Shown: piece after piece, positions 34,711 through 46,600 of the stretch
Position numbering within the stretch: the first letter of the stretch is position 1
Layout of the letters: every line of letters starts with the position of its first letter
Assembly (NCBI GenBank): GCA_021613375.1
Contig: CM038720.1
Coordinates: forward strand, 4,645,889 to 4,709,888
Length of the DNA stretch: 64,000 bases
Origin: Megaleporinus macrocephalus
Lineage: Eukaryota > Chordata > Actinopteri > Characiformes > Anostomidae
Direction: 5' to 3'
The notes under the pieces: generated by a model
Seen by the model: the letters and a program-made list of their open reading frames with translations, nothing else
What the model was told of the DNA's origin: nothing
The model's database searches: none
Made by a program: the position numbers and the translations under genes

Positions 34711-35665
34711 AAAGGGAACCCCAGCTGGTAACACTTGTAAGTTTTAATATGGTGTAAATGACTAAATTATTAAGACAGGTTGTAAAAAATCACTAAAAGT
34801 ATCAGATTTATTAGATTTTCTGTAAAATCCGCTGCACGTGGGTCTCCATTGTTGTATCTACTGACGTGATCAGCGGGTAGTGACGACAAATGGTTGCAGT
34901 AACCGGCCATCGCACTTGAGCACAGCTAGCTAAACATGCTACTGTTCAGTCTTTACTGTTTGAGATAGAACACACCATTTCTGACATCAGCGGCGACATC
35001 ACACACCACGTTAGTGTAAATGGTGAACAGAGAGGGTGGAGGAGAGAGTGGACACAGTGCTGGAGTTGTTGTGAAACTGTGTGTTGGTGTTGATGGAGAA
35101 GGAGAGTGTCTGTTAAAGGAGCTCTGCTTTCTAGCAGGAAACATTCACACTCAGTAAACAGCCAGATACACTGAACGGGAGTGTCTCTGAGCTTCACACT
35201 CCTTTATTAGTGAACTAGTATGTTCACTACTAAGACTGGACTTTCACCTTCAGCTGACGCTAATGCTAAACCTTCTCAGGAGAGAATCCAGCGCATGTTC
35301 ACGTTCACGGTTCTTCTCGCGGTTCTCCATAATCTGGAGCTTTTGGACTTCCTGTGTGGGGAAACTGTGACACTGCATTGTGTTTTAGTCTACGCTTAAA
35401 ACCAACAACCTCCGTCAAGTCTCTCAGCAGTGGTGGTCTACTGAACCACTCAAACTCATCCAGACTGAAGTGAGGAGAGCAGAGTGGGGGTCTTTGGGTA
35501 GCTGTGTTGGTCCACACGCTGCTTCACTAACTATTCTCCTTGTTTATGTTTGTGAAAGCTGTTTAGACTAATATCAGTCTTCACACTGCCTTTCACTGAA
35601 ACAACATCAACAACACAATGTACATGGTTTTCTTTAAGCTCGGTTAGTAACTAACATTCACTCCT
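34711..35665 (-). mobile_element. 1-kb dispersed element carrying a THAP fragment, copy 1
   Basis: Nearly identical to 51,014-51,975: both start TTAAAGGGAACCCC(A/G) and contain ATCCGCTGCACGTGGGTCTC, CACACCACGTTAGTGTAAAT and GAACGGGAGTGTCTCTGAGC. Homology ends after GGTTAGTAACTAACA. Orientation is set by the THAP remnant on the minus strand. Copy 2 has an extra GGATCCACAAACGAGGAG segment near 51,547 absent here. No terminal inverted repeats were found. Confidence 0.8.
35305..35517 (-). pseudogene. THAP-domain fragment (second half of the zinc finger), copy 1
   Basis: The minus-strand frame of 70 codons reads LCSPHFSLDEFEWF (residues about 12-25) and FKRRLKHNAVSQFPH (about 40-54). This matches the THAP family's C-x2-H-F signature, the acidic-x-Phe turn, and the closing LKxxAVPxxFP box, where the usual Pro is Ser in this copy. 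Immediately upstream, in a shifted frame, SFHKHKQGE then a stop then LVKQR resembles the middle of the domain (FHxFPK...). The first zinc-ligand pair was not located. Frame breaks mean it is not a functional protein. THAP domains occur in host genes and in P-element/Kolobok transposases; the dispersed copy number favours a transposon. Name not assigned. Confidence 0.65.
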
Positions 35666-36155
35666 TCACACCACAGTCCAGTTCAGACCTGAAACCATCT
35701 GACGTCATCTACCCAGCAGGCATTGCGCTTCAGTAATAATGGCTGCGTCCATATGTCTTAATATCTTAGAGTCATTACATCATATTAAGGCTTACAAGTG
35801 TTACCAGCCAGTCAACCTTTAAGATTGTTGAAGTTAACGATGACATGCTTTCCAGATATTTTGACTTATTTATCATACCAAACGTTCAGCATGTACAAAA
35901 TTAGACCTCCTTGTGAGATCCCCTTCTCAACAATTAATAACCAGAGGCCATTCTAAAATCTCAATCTGCTAATGGTCTACACCGGCTTCATAAGGTGTGT
36001 CGTGCTTGGACCCCAAAGAAAGCCACTTGTGATGTAGCTCTCATATTTTGAGAGCAGCCAATGATAATTAACACATACTCACTGGAATGCTATTGAAGAT
36101 AGACCTCCTTGACTGAGAGTGCAATCAACTTCATCAAAACTTTGCTCTCTTTTCA
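35666..36155. other. Unique interval, no gene seen
   Basis: No repeats or frames of note. It contains a CATCTGACGTCATCTACCC stretch near 35,696. Confidence 0.4.
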
Positions 36156-36164
36156 CGTTTCAGT

Positions 36165-36735
36165 AGGAGAGACACAGTCCAGATACAGAGAGGCGATGGG
36201 GACTGCTTGGGTGTGAAAAGTTTGTCCTAGGAAACAGAAAGTTGGGAATATAAAAGACTGGGAGGAGAGGAGCTTCAGGCATGGCCCTCCTTCCAAACAC
36301 TTGGTGCTGAACTGATGGCCAGGGGCAAAAACACAGCTTCGGTTTTCTGGTTATTGGATTCAGTGCTACCAAAGACAGAGGAGAACACCAAGTGCTGTTG
36401 GTACCAATACTGAGTAGGCACTGCTCTGATGGCCGATGGTTCCTGTACATTGTGCCATTAAAAAAAAAAACAGCCTAAATTGTTGGTGATGATGTTGGTG
36501 TTCTCCTCTGTATCTGTACAATAGCACTGCACAAAGCACAGGAACCTTCGGTGGCAGAAAACCGAAGCTGTGTTTTTGCCCCTGGCCATCAGTTCAGCAC
36601 CAAGTGTTTGGAAGGAGGACCATGCCTGAAGCTCCTCTCCTCTCCAGTCTTTTACATTCCCAACTCTCTGTTTCCTAGGACAAACTTTTCACATCCAACC
36701 ATTCCCCATCGCCTCTCAGTATCTCGCGAGTAGTA
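36165..36735. mobile_element. Fold-back element: ~170-bp inverted arms
   Basis: The arms 36,170-36,345 and 36,556-36,730 are reverse complements at roughly 90% identity. CCAGGGGCAAAAACACAGC on the left corresponds to GCTGTGTTTTTGCCCCTGG on the right, and GTTTGTCCTAGGAAACAG to CTGTTTCCTAGGACAAAC. The ~210-bp loop holds an A-run and GGTTCCTGTACATTGTGCC. Mirror frames encoding the same peptide on opposite strands come from this inversion. Confidence 0.85.
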
Positions 36736-36762
36736 CCGAAGACCCTTAAGAATTTGATTAAG

Positions 36763-36776
36763 TTCAGTGGGTACCA
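36763..36776. repeat. Target-site duplication of the LINE, left copy
   Basis: TTCAGTGGGTACCA; its partner is at 37,378-37,391 with one mismatch. Confidence 0.6.
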
Positions 36777-37377
36777 TCCATCCATCCATCCATCCATTAT
36801 CTTCCACTTATTCTGGGGATCCAGGTAGCAGAATAAGCAGAGAAACCCAAACTTCCCACTCCCCAGCCACCTCCTCTAGCTCCTCTGGTGGGATGCCGAG
36901 CCAATATAATCCCTCCAGCGTGTCCCTAGGTGTCTCTGACATGTCCGGAACACCTCCACAGGGAGGCGTCCAGAAGGCATCCTAACCAGATAACTGAGCT
37001 ACTCACCCTATCTCTAAGAGTGAGACCCGACACCCCACAGAGAGAACTCATTTCGGCAGCTTGTATCCGCAATCTTGTTCTTTCGGTCACTACCCAGAGT
37101 TGGTGACCACACAGGTGAGAGTAAGAACGTAGATTGACCAGTAAATCGAGAGCTTTGCTTTTTGGCTCAGCTCTCTCTTCACCAGGACAGACCAGTACAG
37201 AGCCCCATCACTGCAGACGCTGCACCAATCCACCTGCCAACCTCTCACTCCATCCCTCCTTCCCTCACTCGTGAACAAGACCCTGGGATACTTAAACTCC
37301 TCCACTGGAGGCAGGAGGTCATTTCCAACCAGGAGTGGGCACGCCACCCTTTTCCAACTGAGGACCATGTTCATGGA
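36777..37377 (-). mobile_element. Truncated non-LTR retrotransposon, 3' end of ORF2
   Basis: The minus-strand frame (37,090-37,392) has VEEFKYPRVLFTSEGR and VKRELSQKAKLSIYWSIYVL, a signature of the post-catalytic region of fish LINE reverse transcriptases. Further downstream on the minus strand the text corresponds to a GRRPRGRP..RW-type end, now out of frame. The 3' tail is the (ATGG)n run, seen on + as CCATCCATCCATCC near 36,778-36,796. Flanking 14-bp repeats TTCAGTGGGTACCA (36,763-36,776) and TTCAGTTGGTACCA (37,378-37,391) differ at one base and fit a target-site duplication. The exact clade (RTE/Rex-like or other) is not resolved. Confidence 0.75.
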
Positions 37378-37391
37378 TTCAGTTGGTACCA
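37378..37391. repeat. Target-site duplication of the LINE, right copy
   Basis: TTCAGTTGGTACCA, partner of 36,763-36,776. Confidence 0.6.
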
Positions 37392-38000
37392 AAAATCCTA
37401 AACTCTAAATTTCACCACTAAACCTGACGGCCGATGATATAAACACAGTTCCAGTTGCCAGAGTGTTCTAGAGCATTGTAGAGTAGTATTAGATTCAGGT
37501 AGACAAACATAGGTTCCTGTACATTGTGCAACAGAGGAACTGCCTAAAGTGTTGTTAAAACTCAAAGAAAGTACTTTGTGACCCTGGCACTTAAAAGAAC
37601 CTACTGAGTACTGGTAGCTTTCATGTAGCTTGAGCACCTTATTAGATGTTCTAAGTGATTATCCGATTCACTTGCTGGGAAATGGTGTATGTATATCATG
37701 TTTTCAAACAATCAATCAATCAATAAACCTTTATTTTATCTCGCAAATACATTGAGGGGTGACCATCATTTTCAATGCAGCCGAGCATTAACATTTTAAG
37801 GGATTGAAAACAAAACCAACAAAAATAATAATAATAAATAAAAAACATTTTTTTAAATAAACATTTAATATAGATGAATAAAATGTAAATGTAAAAAAAT
37901 AGAAAATTTTAATCAAAGAATATAAAATTAAATAAAAGTAAACAAATAAGATAATAAAAATTAAAATACCAATAAAAAGAAACTCTTTTAAAACAATCAC

Positions 38001-38003
<3 letters not shown>
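37392..38003. other. Continuation of the host repeat, then AT-rich unique DNA
   Basis: GGTTCCTGTACATTGTGCAAC near 37,511 repeats text from the fold-back loop (36,437), so the LINE probably split a larger repeat. From 37,790 the sequence is A-rich with no gene signal. Confidence 0.4.

Positions 38004-38082
<79 letters not shown>
38004..38082. repeat. (TA)n microsatellite
   Basis: About 39 TA dinucleotides without interruption. Confidence 0.98.
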
Positions 38083-38086
<4 letters not shown>

Positions 38087-39100
38087 CCATTTCTTTTTGT
38101 TTTGGGGTAGTTCCTGTTCAGGCAGGAACAGGGACTTTTAAGTTGAATTTAGATATTAGCGGGGTGGCCATTTTGAAAAAAGAGAAGTTAATGGTGGTTT
38201 GGAGATGATAGGCCAACCAGCAGGAAAAGTAATCATCCTTTCTTTGTTCTCCCAGTTCTCATTCTCACCGCTGTGCTTGGATTTAGTTTGACCGTTGGAC
38301 TCAAGCCAAGAAGCTGGGTGAGACATAGTGCTACATAGGTCCCTTTATGGTGAGGTGATTTTTGGACTGCTCTTTGGGGGATACGAAAATCTAAAAGATG
38401 ACATGTTGAAGACTTTAACTTAAAGCTGCTCTCCCTTACACTTCCATTGTTTCTTTTCTATACAATGAAATATCGAGAAATCGAGATATTCAGCTGGCTG
38501 GTCAGTTTGATTCATTTTAATATGTTAGGGTTAGGGTTAGTTTAGGGTTAGGGTTACGTCTTTACTACATTCATTGCAGTGTCTGAATTTGTAGTAATTA
38601 CTAATACTAGTCAGTTCTACTACTTCAGTGTGTTACAACCCAAACTATAAAACTGTACCCTACTGCAGTTCCAGCTAGCACAAAACAAATATCCCAGAAA
38701 ACTGTGTAGACCAGATCTGACTGGTATGAACAGAACAGCAGCAACAGTTCAAGATCTACATTTAATGATTTCAGATTTAGTTTAAAATAACAGAGTCTGC
38801 GTTTAATGACTGCAGTTTTTACTGTATTTATTTAATTAGCTTTTTTAGTTTTAAATTAAGGGTCTAAATGTAATGATTGCAGTATTGGAGATATTAGTTT
38901 GATTTACTTTGTTTATTTACTGTTAATTTGTTTAAATAACTAATAACTAATAACTAAATGTAGCCCTGCTGTGGCATATAGCCCTGCCCTCGATCAGTAT
39001 CAGCTATTGACCAATCGCGCTGAAAGGTGATCGGCAATCGGAACCGGCCTCAAAATAATCTCTGATTATTATTTCATTTTATTTGCTTTTATTATCTTTG
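38083..39100. other. Unique interval with a short interstitial telomere-like run
   Basis: 38,525-38,556 contains GTTAGGGTTAGGGTTAG followed by TTTAGGGTTAGGGTTA, about five imperfect TTAGGG copies. The rest shows no gene signal. Confidence 0.5.
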
Positions 39101-39620
39101 TAACCTCTCATGTATCTTCTTTTCGTTCTCTTGCCTTTTTCTGTTAATCTCGTTTGTTTCTCTCGAGTGTTGTGTGGGGGCCGTGGAGAGTGGTCCCTTT
39201 GTCATGTAATCACCTCCAACGGTTACCCTACTTCACATCTGGTTATCTACCACTTCCCAATCTTGAGATGCCGTTTTGTTGTATGGATATCTCAAAGACA
39301 TCCTGGCTCCTCGATGGCGGAAACTGTAAATTCCTTGCTGCGCCTCAACACCTCTATTATCATTGCAAAGGTAGAGGCAGTCGTCCAACAAGTAGGGGGT
39401 TTTCTGGGTCTTTTAAATGAAGGGACAACAAGAAGGTGTGGTTTACGTGGTTGACTATTTAGGTCCATCGTTTTGTAAGCTTAGTTAGACTTTGCTTTTT
39501 GCTGCCCAAATTTCCAGTGATTTTACTGTCGCAGACTAATTTCCAATGTCGGAATAAAATCTTGCTTCAGTTGAGTCTCGCTCGAGTCATCTCCATCATT
39601 TAGTGTGAGGTGGTCAAGAC
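39101..39620 (+). mobile_element. Possible LTR or retroelement end
   Basis: GGAATAAAATCTTGCTTCAGTTGAGTCTCGC-like text near 39,550 resembles the polyadenylation and U5 part of an LTR. No second LTR, primer-binding site or target duplication was found, and frames of 88-114 codons have no domain. Confidence 0.2.
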
Positions 39621-40280
39621 TGCCGGTTTAAGTTTTGTTCTCGTCCTAGCGTTACGATAAAATCAACCGTATTTAATATTATCATAAGCCTGAAGTCTTG
39701 GCTCACACCAATAGAGATAAGAACATTGTTGACAACCAATAGGAGAGCTCTGCTCACCACCTGGGAATGGGAAGCTGCAAGGAACGTTCGGGAATATCTG
39801 GCGGGTAAAGAAGTTAGAAACTGGTGGAGCTGTGGAGTGAGCTGTGAAGTGAGCTGTGAAGTGAGCAAGAGTGCCTCTTTGACGTGTCTTCCCATTTATA
39901 CCACCACAGAGTGGAAACGGAAACAAGCTGGACAGAAATCGCCAAAGCCCTCGAAATCCCAGCTGAGTATGCTATGCTAAAGCTAACTATCTAGCTAGCT
40001 AAAACACTGCCGAACAGGGCAACTGTGTTTACAATTAGCCTACCAGCTGTACATGTTAGCTGAATATTGCTAGCTTCAGTCATATCACTGGGAAATAATC
40101 TCAAAAGGAATCTAATGGTCTTGTAATTAGTGACTCTGAAAGACCCCAGTCTTTGCAAAATCATAGCCTGTGACTAATCTTTGACTAAAAGTCTGTGACT
40201 AGTCTTTAGATGTGAGAGGGAGTCAGACTTTAGTCTATTAAACGTCTTTTCAGGGTCTTTTAAAAGTCTCCTAGTGTATG
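39621..40280. other. Unique interval, no gene seen
   Basis: Contains a GAGCTGTGAAGTGAGCTGTG small repeat near 39,835-39,865 and CTAACTATCTAGCTAGCT near 39,982. No convincing frame. Confidence 0.4.
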
Positions 40281-40282
40281 AC

Positions 40283-41465
40283 TAATAATAATAATAATAC
40301 ATTGCACTTATAAAGCGCCTTTCACGAACCCAAGGACGCTGAACAAACGAGGGGGAAAAAATGTGAAAGAAAGTTAAAGAGAATGAAAGAAAGAAGAGAA
40401 AAGGTGGGACTTGAGCTGAGATTTAAACATAGAAACAGAGGAAGACAAGCGAATAGAAAGAGGTAGGGCATTCCAAAGAGTGGGGGCAGCAACACTGAAA
40501 GATCTACCACCCATAGTAGATAGTCTAAACTGAGGGACAGCTGAGAGAGCGTGATGGAGCGTAGGGCTGTAGGAGGGCAGAGATATGATGGAGAGAAGCC
40601 ATGTACGGTCTTATAAGTCAACAGAAGTATTTTGGAGCAGATGCCTTCAGAAACAGGAAGCTGGTGGAGGACAGGTGTGATGTGAGCGGATTAAGGTTCT
40701 GAATATGCTGAAGAGGACGAAGAGCTCTAGAAGGTAGACCATAGAAAAGAGCGTTGCAGTATTCTTATCGTGAGGTGACAAAAGCATGAATCTCAGAGTC
40801 TTTCACGAAGAGCGAGGGAGTCTGCCAATGTTACGAATTTAATATGGGAGCCAAAACTGAGACTGGGGTCAAATAAGACCCCCAGATTCTGAACAGTGGA
40901 GGTCATTGATGTTAACAGTGTAGCCAGAGTAGGCTGATATTATAAATTCAGTTTTTTTGGCATTGAGCTTGAGGAAGTTAGCATTTAGCCAATTTGTTAA
41001 CTCCAGAACGCGAGACAGCAGGGAAGACGGAGGGAATGACCAAAGTAAATCTGAATATCGTCGCATAGCAGTGAAACTGGAGACCACGTGAGTGGATAAT
41101 GCTACCTATAGGTAATAAGTAAATGACAAATAACAGGGGACCAAGGACAGAGCCCTGGGGAACTCCCTGAGTAACTGGAACAGTAGGAGATTTCTTCTTT
41201 CCTAGAGACACAACCAAGATCTATCTGTCAAGTAAGATATAAACCAAGACAACACCACACCGGAAAGACCAAGAGAGGAGAGACAAGACATAAGTATATC
41301 GTGACTGAACATATCGAAGGCCACAGTAAGATCAAGCAGAAGTAAGACCAAAGCACAGTCAGAGCCAGAGGACGAAAGTAAATCATTGTGGACACGGACG
41401 AGAGCAGTCCCCTGTGCTGTGGTGACAGCGGAAGCCTGACTGAAACCCTTCAAATAGGTTGTTGG
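40283..41465 (-). mobile_element. 5'-truncated L2-like LINE with decayed reverse transcriptase
   Basis: On the minus strand four broken frames follow the order of a LINE reverse transcriptase. 41,453-41,202 has LLLLDLTVAFDMFSHDIL (motif A region). 41,217-40,978 has [18 protein letters not shown] (motif B) and then HCYATIF, where intact elements have the catalytic YADD, so the two aspartates are lost. 41,087-40,869 has [15 protein letters not shown] (thumb-proximal). 40,621-40,322 has MTYKTVHGFSPSYLC and a WNALP-like GMPYLFL stretch near the C-terminus. The 3' end is the TATTATTATTA tail at 40,283-40,299. Frame shifts between all four blocks make it inactive. It is truncated at about 41,465. 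Confidence 0.85.
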
Positions 41466-41929
41466 GGCTCGGGTAATCTAGCGATTGTGACGCCACATCC
41501 AGGACTTAAGAAATAAAAGGTGTAACAAGCACTGGTCGTTCAGGCATGAAGTCGGACACAAGGGCTCGCTTTCCACGGTTTACTATGAAACAGATTTTAA
41601 ATTATATTTATCCTCTCTCGCAACTGACGGCTGCAGACTGCACAAGCGTCCATCTCAGAGTTCTCACTCGTCTGAGCTCAGCATAAAATAGTTCCTACAC
41701 TACTGCAACGAACACGTGATCGTGTAGCTCTTAAACCTTTTGCACTGACTGCTGGAAAGCTTTTTTATTCTTTTCTTTAATAAACAAAGAAATGAATTCA
41801 ATGTTCCACCAGGAGGACTACATGGAGTGGACATTTTAGGCATATGGAACGGACAAGGGAGTGTAAGCTCCCCGACTCGCCGGATTGTATGGTCGCAGTT
41901 GCCCATTTACTAGGTAGCCTAGGACATGC
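41466..41929. other. Unique interval with one arm of a direct repeat
   Basis: GCAACTGACGGCTGCAGAC at 41,619 recurs at 42,641, and CATCTCAGAGTTCTCACTCG at 41,650 has a counterpart near 42,781. No gene was seen. Confidence 0.4.
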
Positions 41930-42625
41930 ACACATGTCACCATGGCTACCTATCACTCACACCTGCACCCCGTTAGTGCTAGCGGCAGCATTCAATTAGC
42001 ACAGCCCATATAAGCCAGCCACACGCTGAGAGGATCAGAACTTACCTGTCCGTGGTCTCCTTGTTTTTCCTTGAGGTCTTTTCCCAGGTTCAACAAGCTT
42101 GGCTTTTCCACAGCGGGGTCCTGTCTACCTCCCTGGAACCCAAGAGAACCAGGAGACACTTGCCTCAGCACTCACCTCCAGTCGACTGGGCCTCCCTGCT
42201 GCAGTATCCGAGGAGTAAGGTCGGTGGTACCACAGATCCACGAACTTGCCTCCCACATCGGGTTCATTTCCCTGGCTCCAGTCGGTCCCGTTAAGACTAT
42301 TTTCCTTTCCACCGCACGGTCTATTGAAAAGCCGCCATTCGGCACGCTGCTCTAACCTGTCCAAGCAGGGTTGAGTCTGGTTCCTCCTCCGCCTCGGGAC
42401 GCGAGTACTGCTCAGGTTCTCCAGCACCATCGGACGACCACAGGAGGTGCGTGTGAGAGACTACATCTACACCGGTGGCTCCCTCAAGCCCTCCTGCTTC
42501 TAACCTTCTGGACATTCCTGCATTAGCGAGATGATTGAACTGTTTTTGTAGATTTTTGCGCTGCTCAAACGTATTAAAACCTTGCGAATGGATCCTATGT
42601 CTCCTCTCGAGTCTGATTCCTTACA
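41930..42625 (+). mobile_element. Possible solo LTR
   Basis: A TATA-like CCCATATAAGCCAGCC lies near 42,004, about 70 bp from a TGTCACCATGG start. A polyadenylation-like GTATTAAAACCTTGCG is near 42,570, and the segment closes with GATTCCTTACA at 42,625, giving TG...CA ends and about 690 bp. No internal region, primer-binding site or clear target duplication was found. Overlapping 80-101-codon frames on both strands lack domains. An unidentified promoter-like repeat remains possible. Confidence 0.35.
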
Positions 42626-43600
42626 GAGAGCAACGTGTCCTCACTTGCAACTGACGGCTGCAGACTGCACAAGCTGAACCACACGTTCATATGACCTAAT
42701 AGAACAATATATTAACGTTTTGGCTCAAAATAGACTCAATTGCTACACATAAATTATGAATTACAGCAACTGCATACCATCCATCTCGGCGTTCTCACTC
42801 GTCTGATGGCGGTACGGTTGGCATCAGAGGGACACCGCCTGCAGTGATGTCAAGGAAAGAAATGCTCCCTAAAAAAAAGTTTAAACTCTTTTTATAAAGT
42901 ATAAATAACTTTTTACACAGTTTCTTGGTCCTTTTTACAATACTACAGTCATTTCGGTGCAACTCAGTATTTTACTAGATATGAATTTTCAACTGTTACA
43001 AAGGCAAATTAGAAACTGGTCTAAAATGATCCATTACCGCATGTAAGGTCAGCATCAAAGTCTCAACTCTTGTTCTGCCAAGAAGACTCCCCGAGTAGAG
43101 GAATGAATGATGCTTAATCTTCGATAAGTGTACAATTGAAGGGTTAGCTATTGTAGGTTATGAAGAAAGTCTTTGGCATAGGCCCAGTCCTAGGCCTAAG
43201 TCTTTAAGCGAGTAAACCATCGCAGATCCTGCTGGATATGGACAGCAGGGATGAAGCTGCCGCCCTGGACAGCAGGGGCAAGGTTGCCTCCCTGGATAGC
43301 AGGACTGGGACCCAACGGGTGGTGGTGGGGAGGGGGATGGAGTGTCTCGAAACTCAGCGTCTCGAAACCCGAATGCAGCAGAGAGGTAGCGTAAGTTGAA
43401 TCCTTTTAAAAACAGGTAGGAGACTACGATTGGTTGAAGTAATGAATGAAAGCGTGACGTAGCATTGGGGTCTTCCTGGCAGAACTTTCGCTGAAGCTTT
43501 CATTTCTTGAAGAAATCGACAACTTTTCCAGCAGAAGTCAACAAGATCCCGATACTTGGAACAACACCTTGCATGCCTGTGTGAATGTGTGTTCACCTTC
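42626..43600. other. Unique interval with a small tandem repeat
   Basis: CTGGA(C/T)A(G)CAGG units at about 35-40-bp spacing occur at 43,230-43,310. No gene signal elsewhere. Confidence 0.4.
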
Positions 43601-46600
43601 ATGTCTTCATGTGCAACACTATGTTTTTCCCCTCTCCCAGGTGTCCACGCCGCTGATAATAGGGTTTACTTAACCGTTAACAACCTCGCAGCGGGAAAAT
43701 CACCTGCATCTTTCAGCTGCCAGTCTGGCGCAGGCGCTCACATGCAGGCATGCCTGCTTTCCTATCAGAGGCAAGGTGCCTAATAGCTCCATTGATGCGG
43801 AAGCAGCATCTCAGAGCAAATAAGATGCTGATATCCCACAAATAGGCGGGAGGGGGAAAAATCAATTACTCAAGTTTTTTTTTTGGTTTGTTTTTTTTTC
43901 TATTTTTTTTTTCGCATCTCCACGACATAAAGGCCAAATGCAATTATCAGAGACAGATGAGATAAAAACTGACAGAATCATGCTTGCAACTATCTAATAT
44001 GTGTCACTGGCAATTGACCAAGAGAAAGCAATTATGCCAGATAAATGAAACAACACAACACTGTTCGAGTAAGCGCCTCGGAATATTACGATTCTGCGCC
44101 GCGAGTGACAATGTTTGCTTTGGAGCCGCCGAGTTAACAGCGAAAGGGAAAACACGAACACGGGCTGCAAATACTGTCGAGTAGGTTTAGAGGATCTTTG
44201 GTCAGTAACAATTTGCGCTATCGCTTAGGGCGCCCGGCTTGTTGCGCTAATGACGGGATTACACGTTCGTCCCAGGTGGCGGCCCTTTGTTTCGTAGACG
44301 CGGCGCGAATCTCCAAACATTTGTAATCACAGCGCAATATATGAACGCATCTGAACGATCTGATTTGCTCTAATGTGTTCTTGGTGCTCGCCCAGCTTCC
44401 GAAGGAATTGTTTGTGTGTACAGTAGAAATGCGCGTTGGTCGCAATCAACAACCATTTCCATGCAAATGAGATTCTCCGTTTCCAGCCTTAAAACAAAGA
44501 CGGTAACGACAATAATAAGCATTGCTTGATCGATGCGATGGTGGGTACCTGGGCAATGCACGTAATCGCTCATCTCACAAGCACCCCGCAACTGCAGACT
44601 CTAATTGTTCACCATTATAATTTGGAGTTCATTGATTTACAATGGGCATAGGTACCGGTTCTAATTAGCGTGTGATATAAGAGCCCTATTATATCACGTT
44701 GAGCGATAGGCCGCGATGAAAGGCTTCCATTCTCTGTGCGCGGCGGGAGCAGGCTTGGCGCTGCAAAGCCCTGGACAAGGGTTTTGAAGGTGTCGCGCTG
44801 GGCGGATGGTCAGCGAGCGAAAGCTGCAGGCCTGCAGTGACTGGGCCTTTGTGGGCCTCGTTGGCTGTGCGCGCCTTTAGCATTGCATACGCTTCATATG
44901 CAGATTAGCTGAGCTGTAGGGGGACCGGGAATGCTGCAGGGGGGGTTGGGGGTGCGCCAGATGATGACAATCTTTTATAATAAAGAAATCAAACCCTTCA
45001 TTTTGTGATCAAGGAAGCAAAACCGCCTATTAGCTGATCCCATCCGCCAGATTGCATGACGACGCGGCGGCAGAGACACAAAGCGGAGGCTGGAAAGGTT
45101 CCGAGGTTCCTCGACGTCGGTCCACGCTCGCGCGTTGGCTTTGTGAAGTGCTTCAAAGCGCCGCGTTTGCTGTGCCACGGATAACGTCGGCGTGTTACCT
45201 TACCGCCGGAAAACGCAGCGTCGGGTTTCTTGACCGGGAAGCCGGCGCACTCCTCACGACTGTTTTTTTTTTCTTGCGGTCGCATGCCGGCTGACCCTGA
45301 AGTCGGTTTGAAAACGGCTCTGACTGGATTTGCTCGTAAGCTCGGCTAATTGTTCTCCAGTGGCCTTGCTGTGCGCATAGCCTGCGGGGCCCAATCCCCA
45401 ATGCACATAACTTTTCCTCTAACTGAATTGTTCTTGCGAGAACATTTGAAATTATGAAAATGGAGCCGCATGCAATGAGCCTTTACGTTCATTAAGATTC
45501 TTGAGAGGGGGAGAGAGCCGGAATAGAAAGCGAGAGCGAGAGAGAGAGGGAGTGAGGGAGCGGTAGAATGGATGCAGAAAGAGAGAGCGAGAGTCACAGC
45601 ATTGCGGAGAAGACGGAAAGAGAGATAATAGGGAGAGAGAGAGAGGGAGAGAAAGAATGACTAGCAAGAGAAAGAGGGAGCGAAGGAACTGACAGTCTGG
45701 CTCTTATTTATTTCATTCTTTTTTGCTGCCTTAAAGTTGGAGACTGTGAGGAAATGTCAAAGCCATCACCCGACACCAAACAACGGCATAATCAAACGGC
45801 TTTGTTTGTGCTGCAGAGCGACTCACCGTGCCGCAACTCCTCACATACCCCCTCAAGGACTAGCGAACCATTATGTGGTTTTATTCCCTTTTGAATATTT
45901 CTGATTAGGGCTGATTGACGGCGGGGGGCTGTCATTACCCGGCACTGTGAGCACCGTGACTCACGACAGTTCCACAATCAGAGAACAAAGCCCTTGTGAT
46001 TTTAAAGAGCGTCTCACCTTTCATTAGCCTGGCCAATTTACGGCGCCATAAGCTGCGCTGTCGAGGCACATAGGCGCCGCTTCCGAGACATAAACACATA
46101 CGGCAAGCGCCGCCAGAATGTGATCTACGGATGGAAACCCACCCACCCTGGTTTCTTTGGCAGCATTTGAAGCGGGTACCTTGCGGTGCATCAAAAGCAC
46201 CCAGCCTTGCTCCTGGAGTATCCTTGCCCTGCAGGTTTTCCTTGCTCGAAACTTGGGCAGGGCTGGGAAATTAGAGGAATCACTGCTTTCGAGTCGAGGT
46301 CGACTCCCACATTTGCAAGGCAGGGGTACCCCGGGATTCGAGGGCTGGGAAAGCTGTGGGTAACGCATACAACTCTTTCAAAGTGGGTTTCTTTGCTACG
46401 GATGACCGTCAGAAGCACAGACGAAGGGAGGCAACGCCGTCTCGCATTCACCTCACCTTTGACCCCCAGCCTCCGCATGTGGGCGGGCGCGGCGTAGGCG
46501 GGAGCTGCGCCCCGATTGGCTGGCCGACAGCCCGAGGATGACTGGCAGGCTTTAATGAGAGCCCAGGAGAGGCAACCCGACAGCTGTTTGTTTGCGGCTA

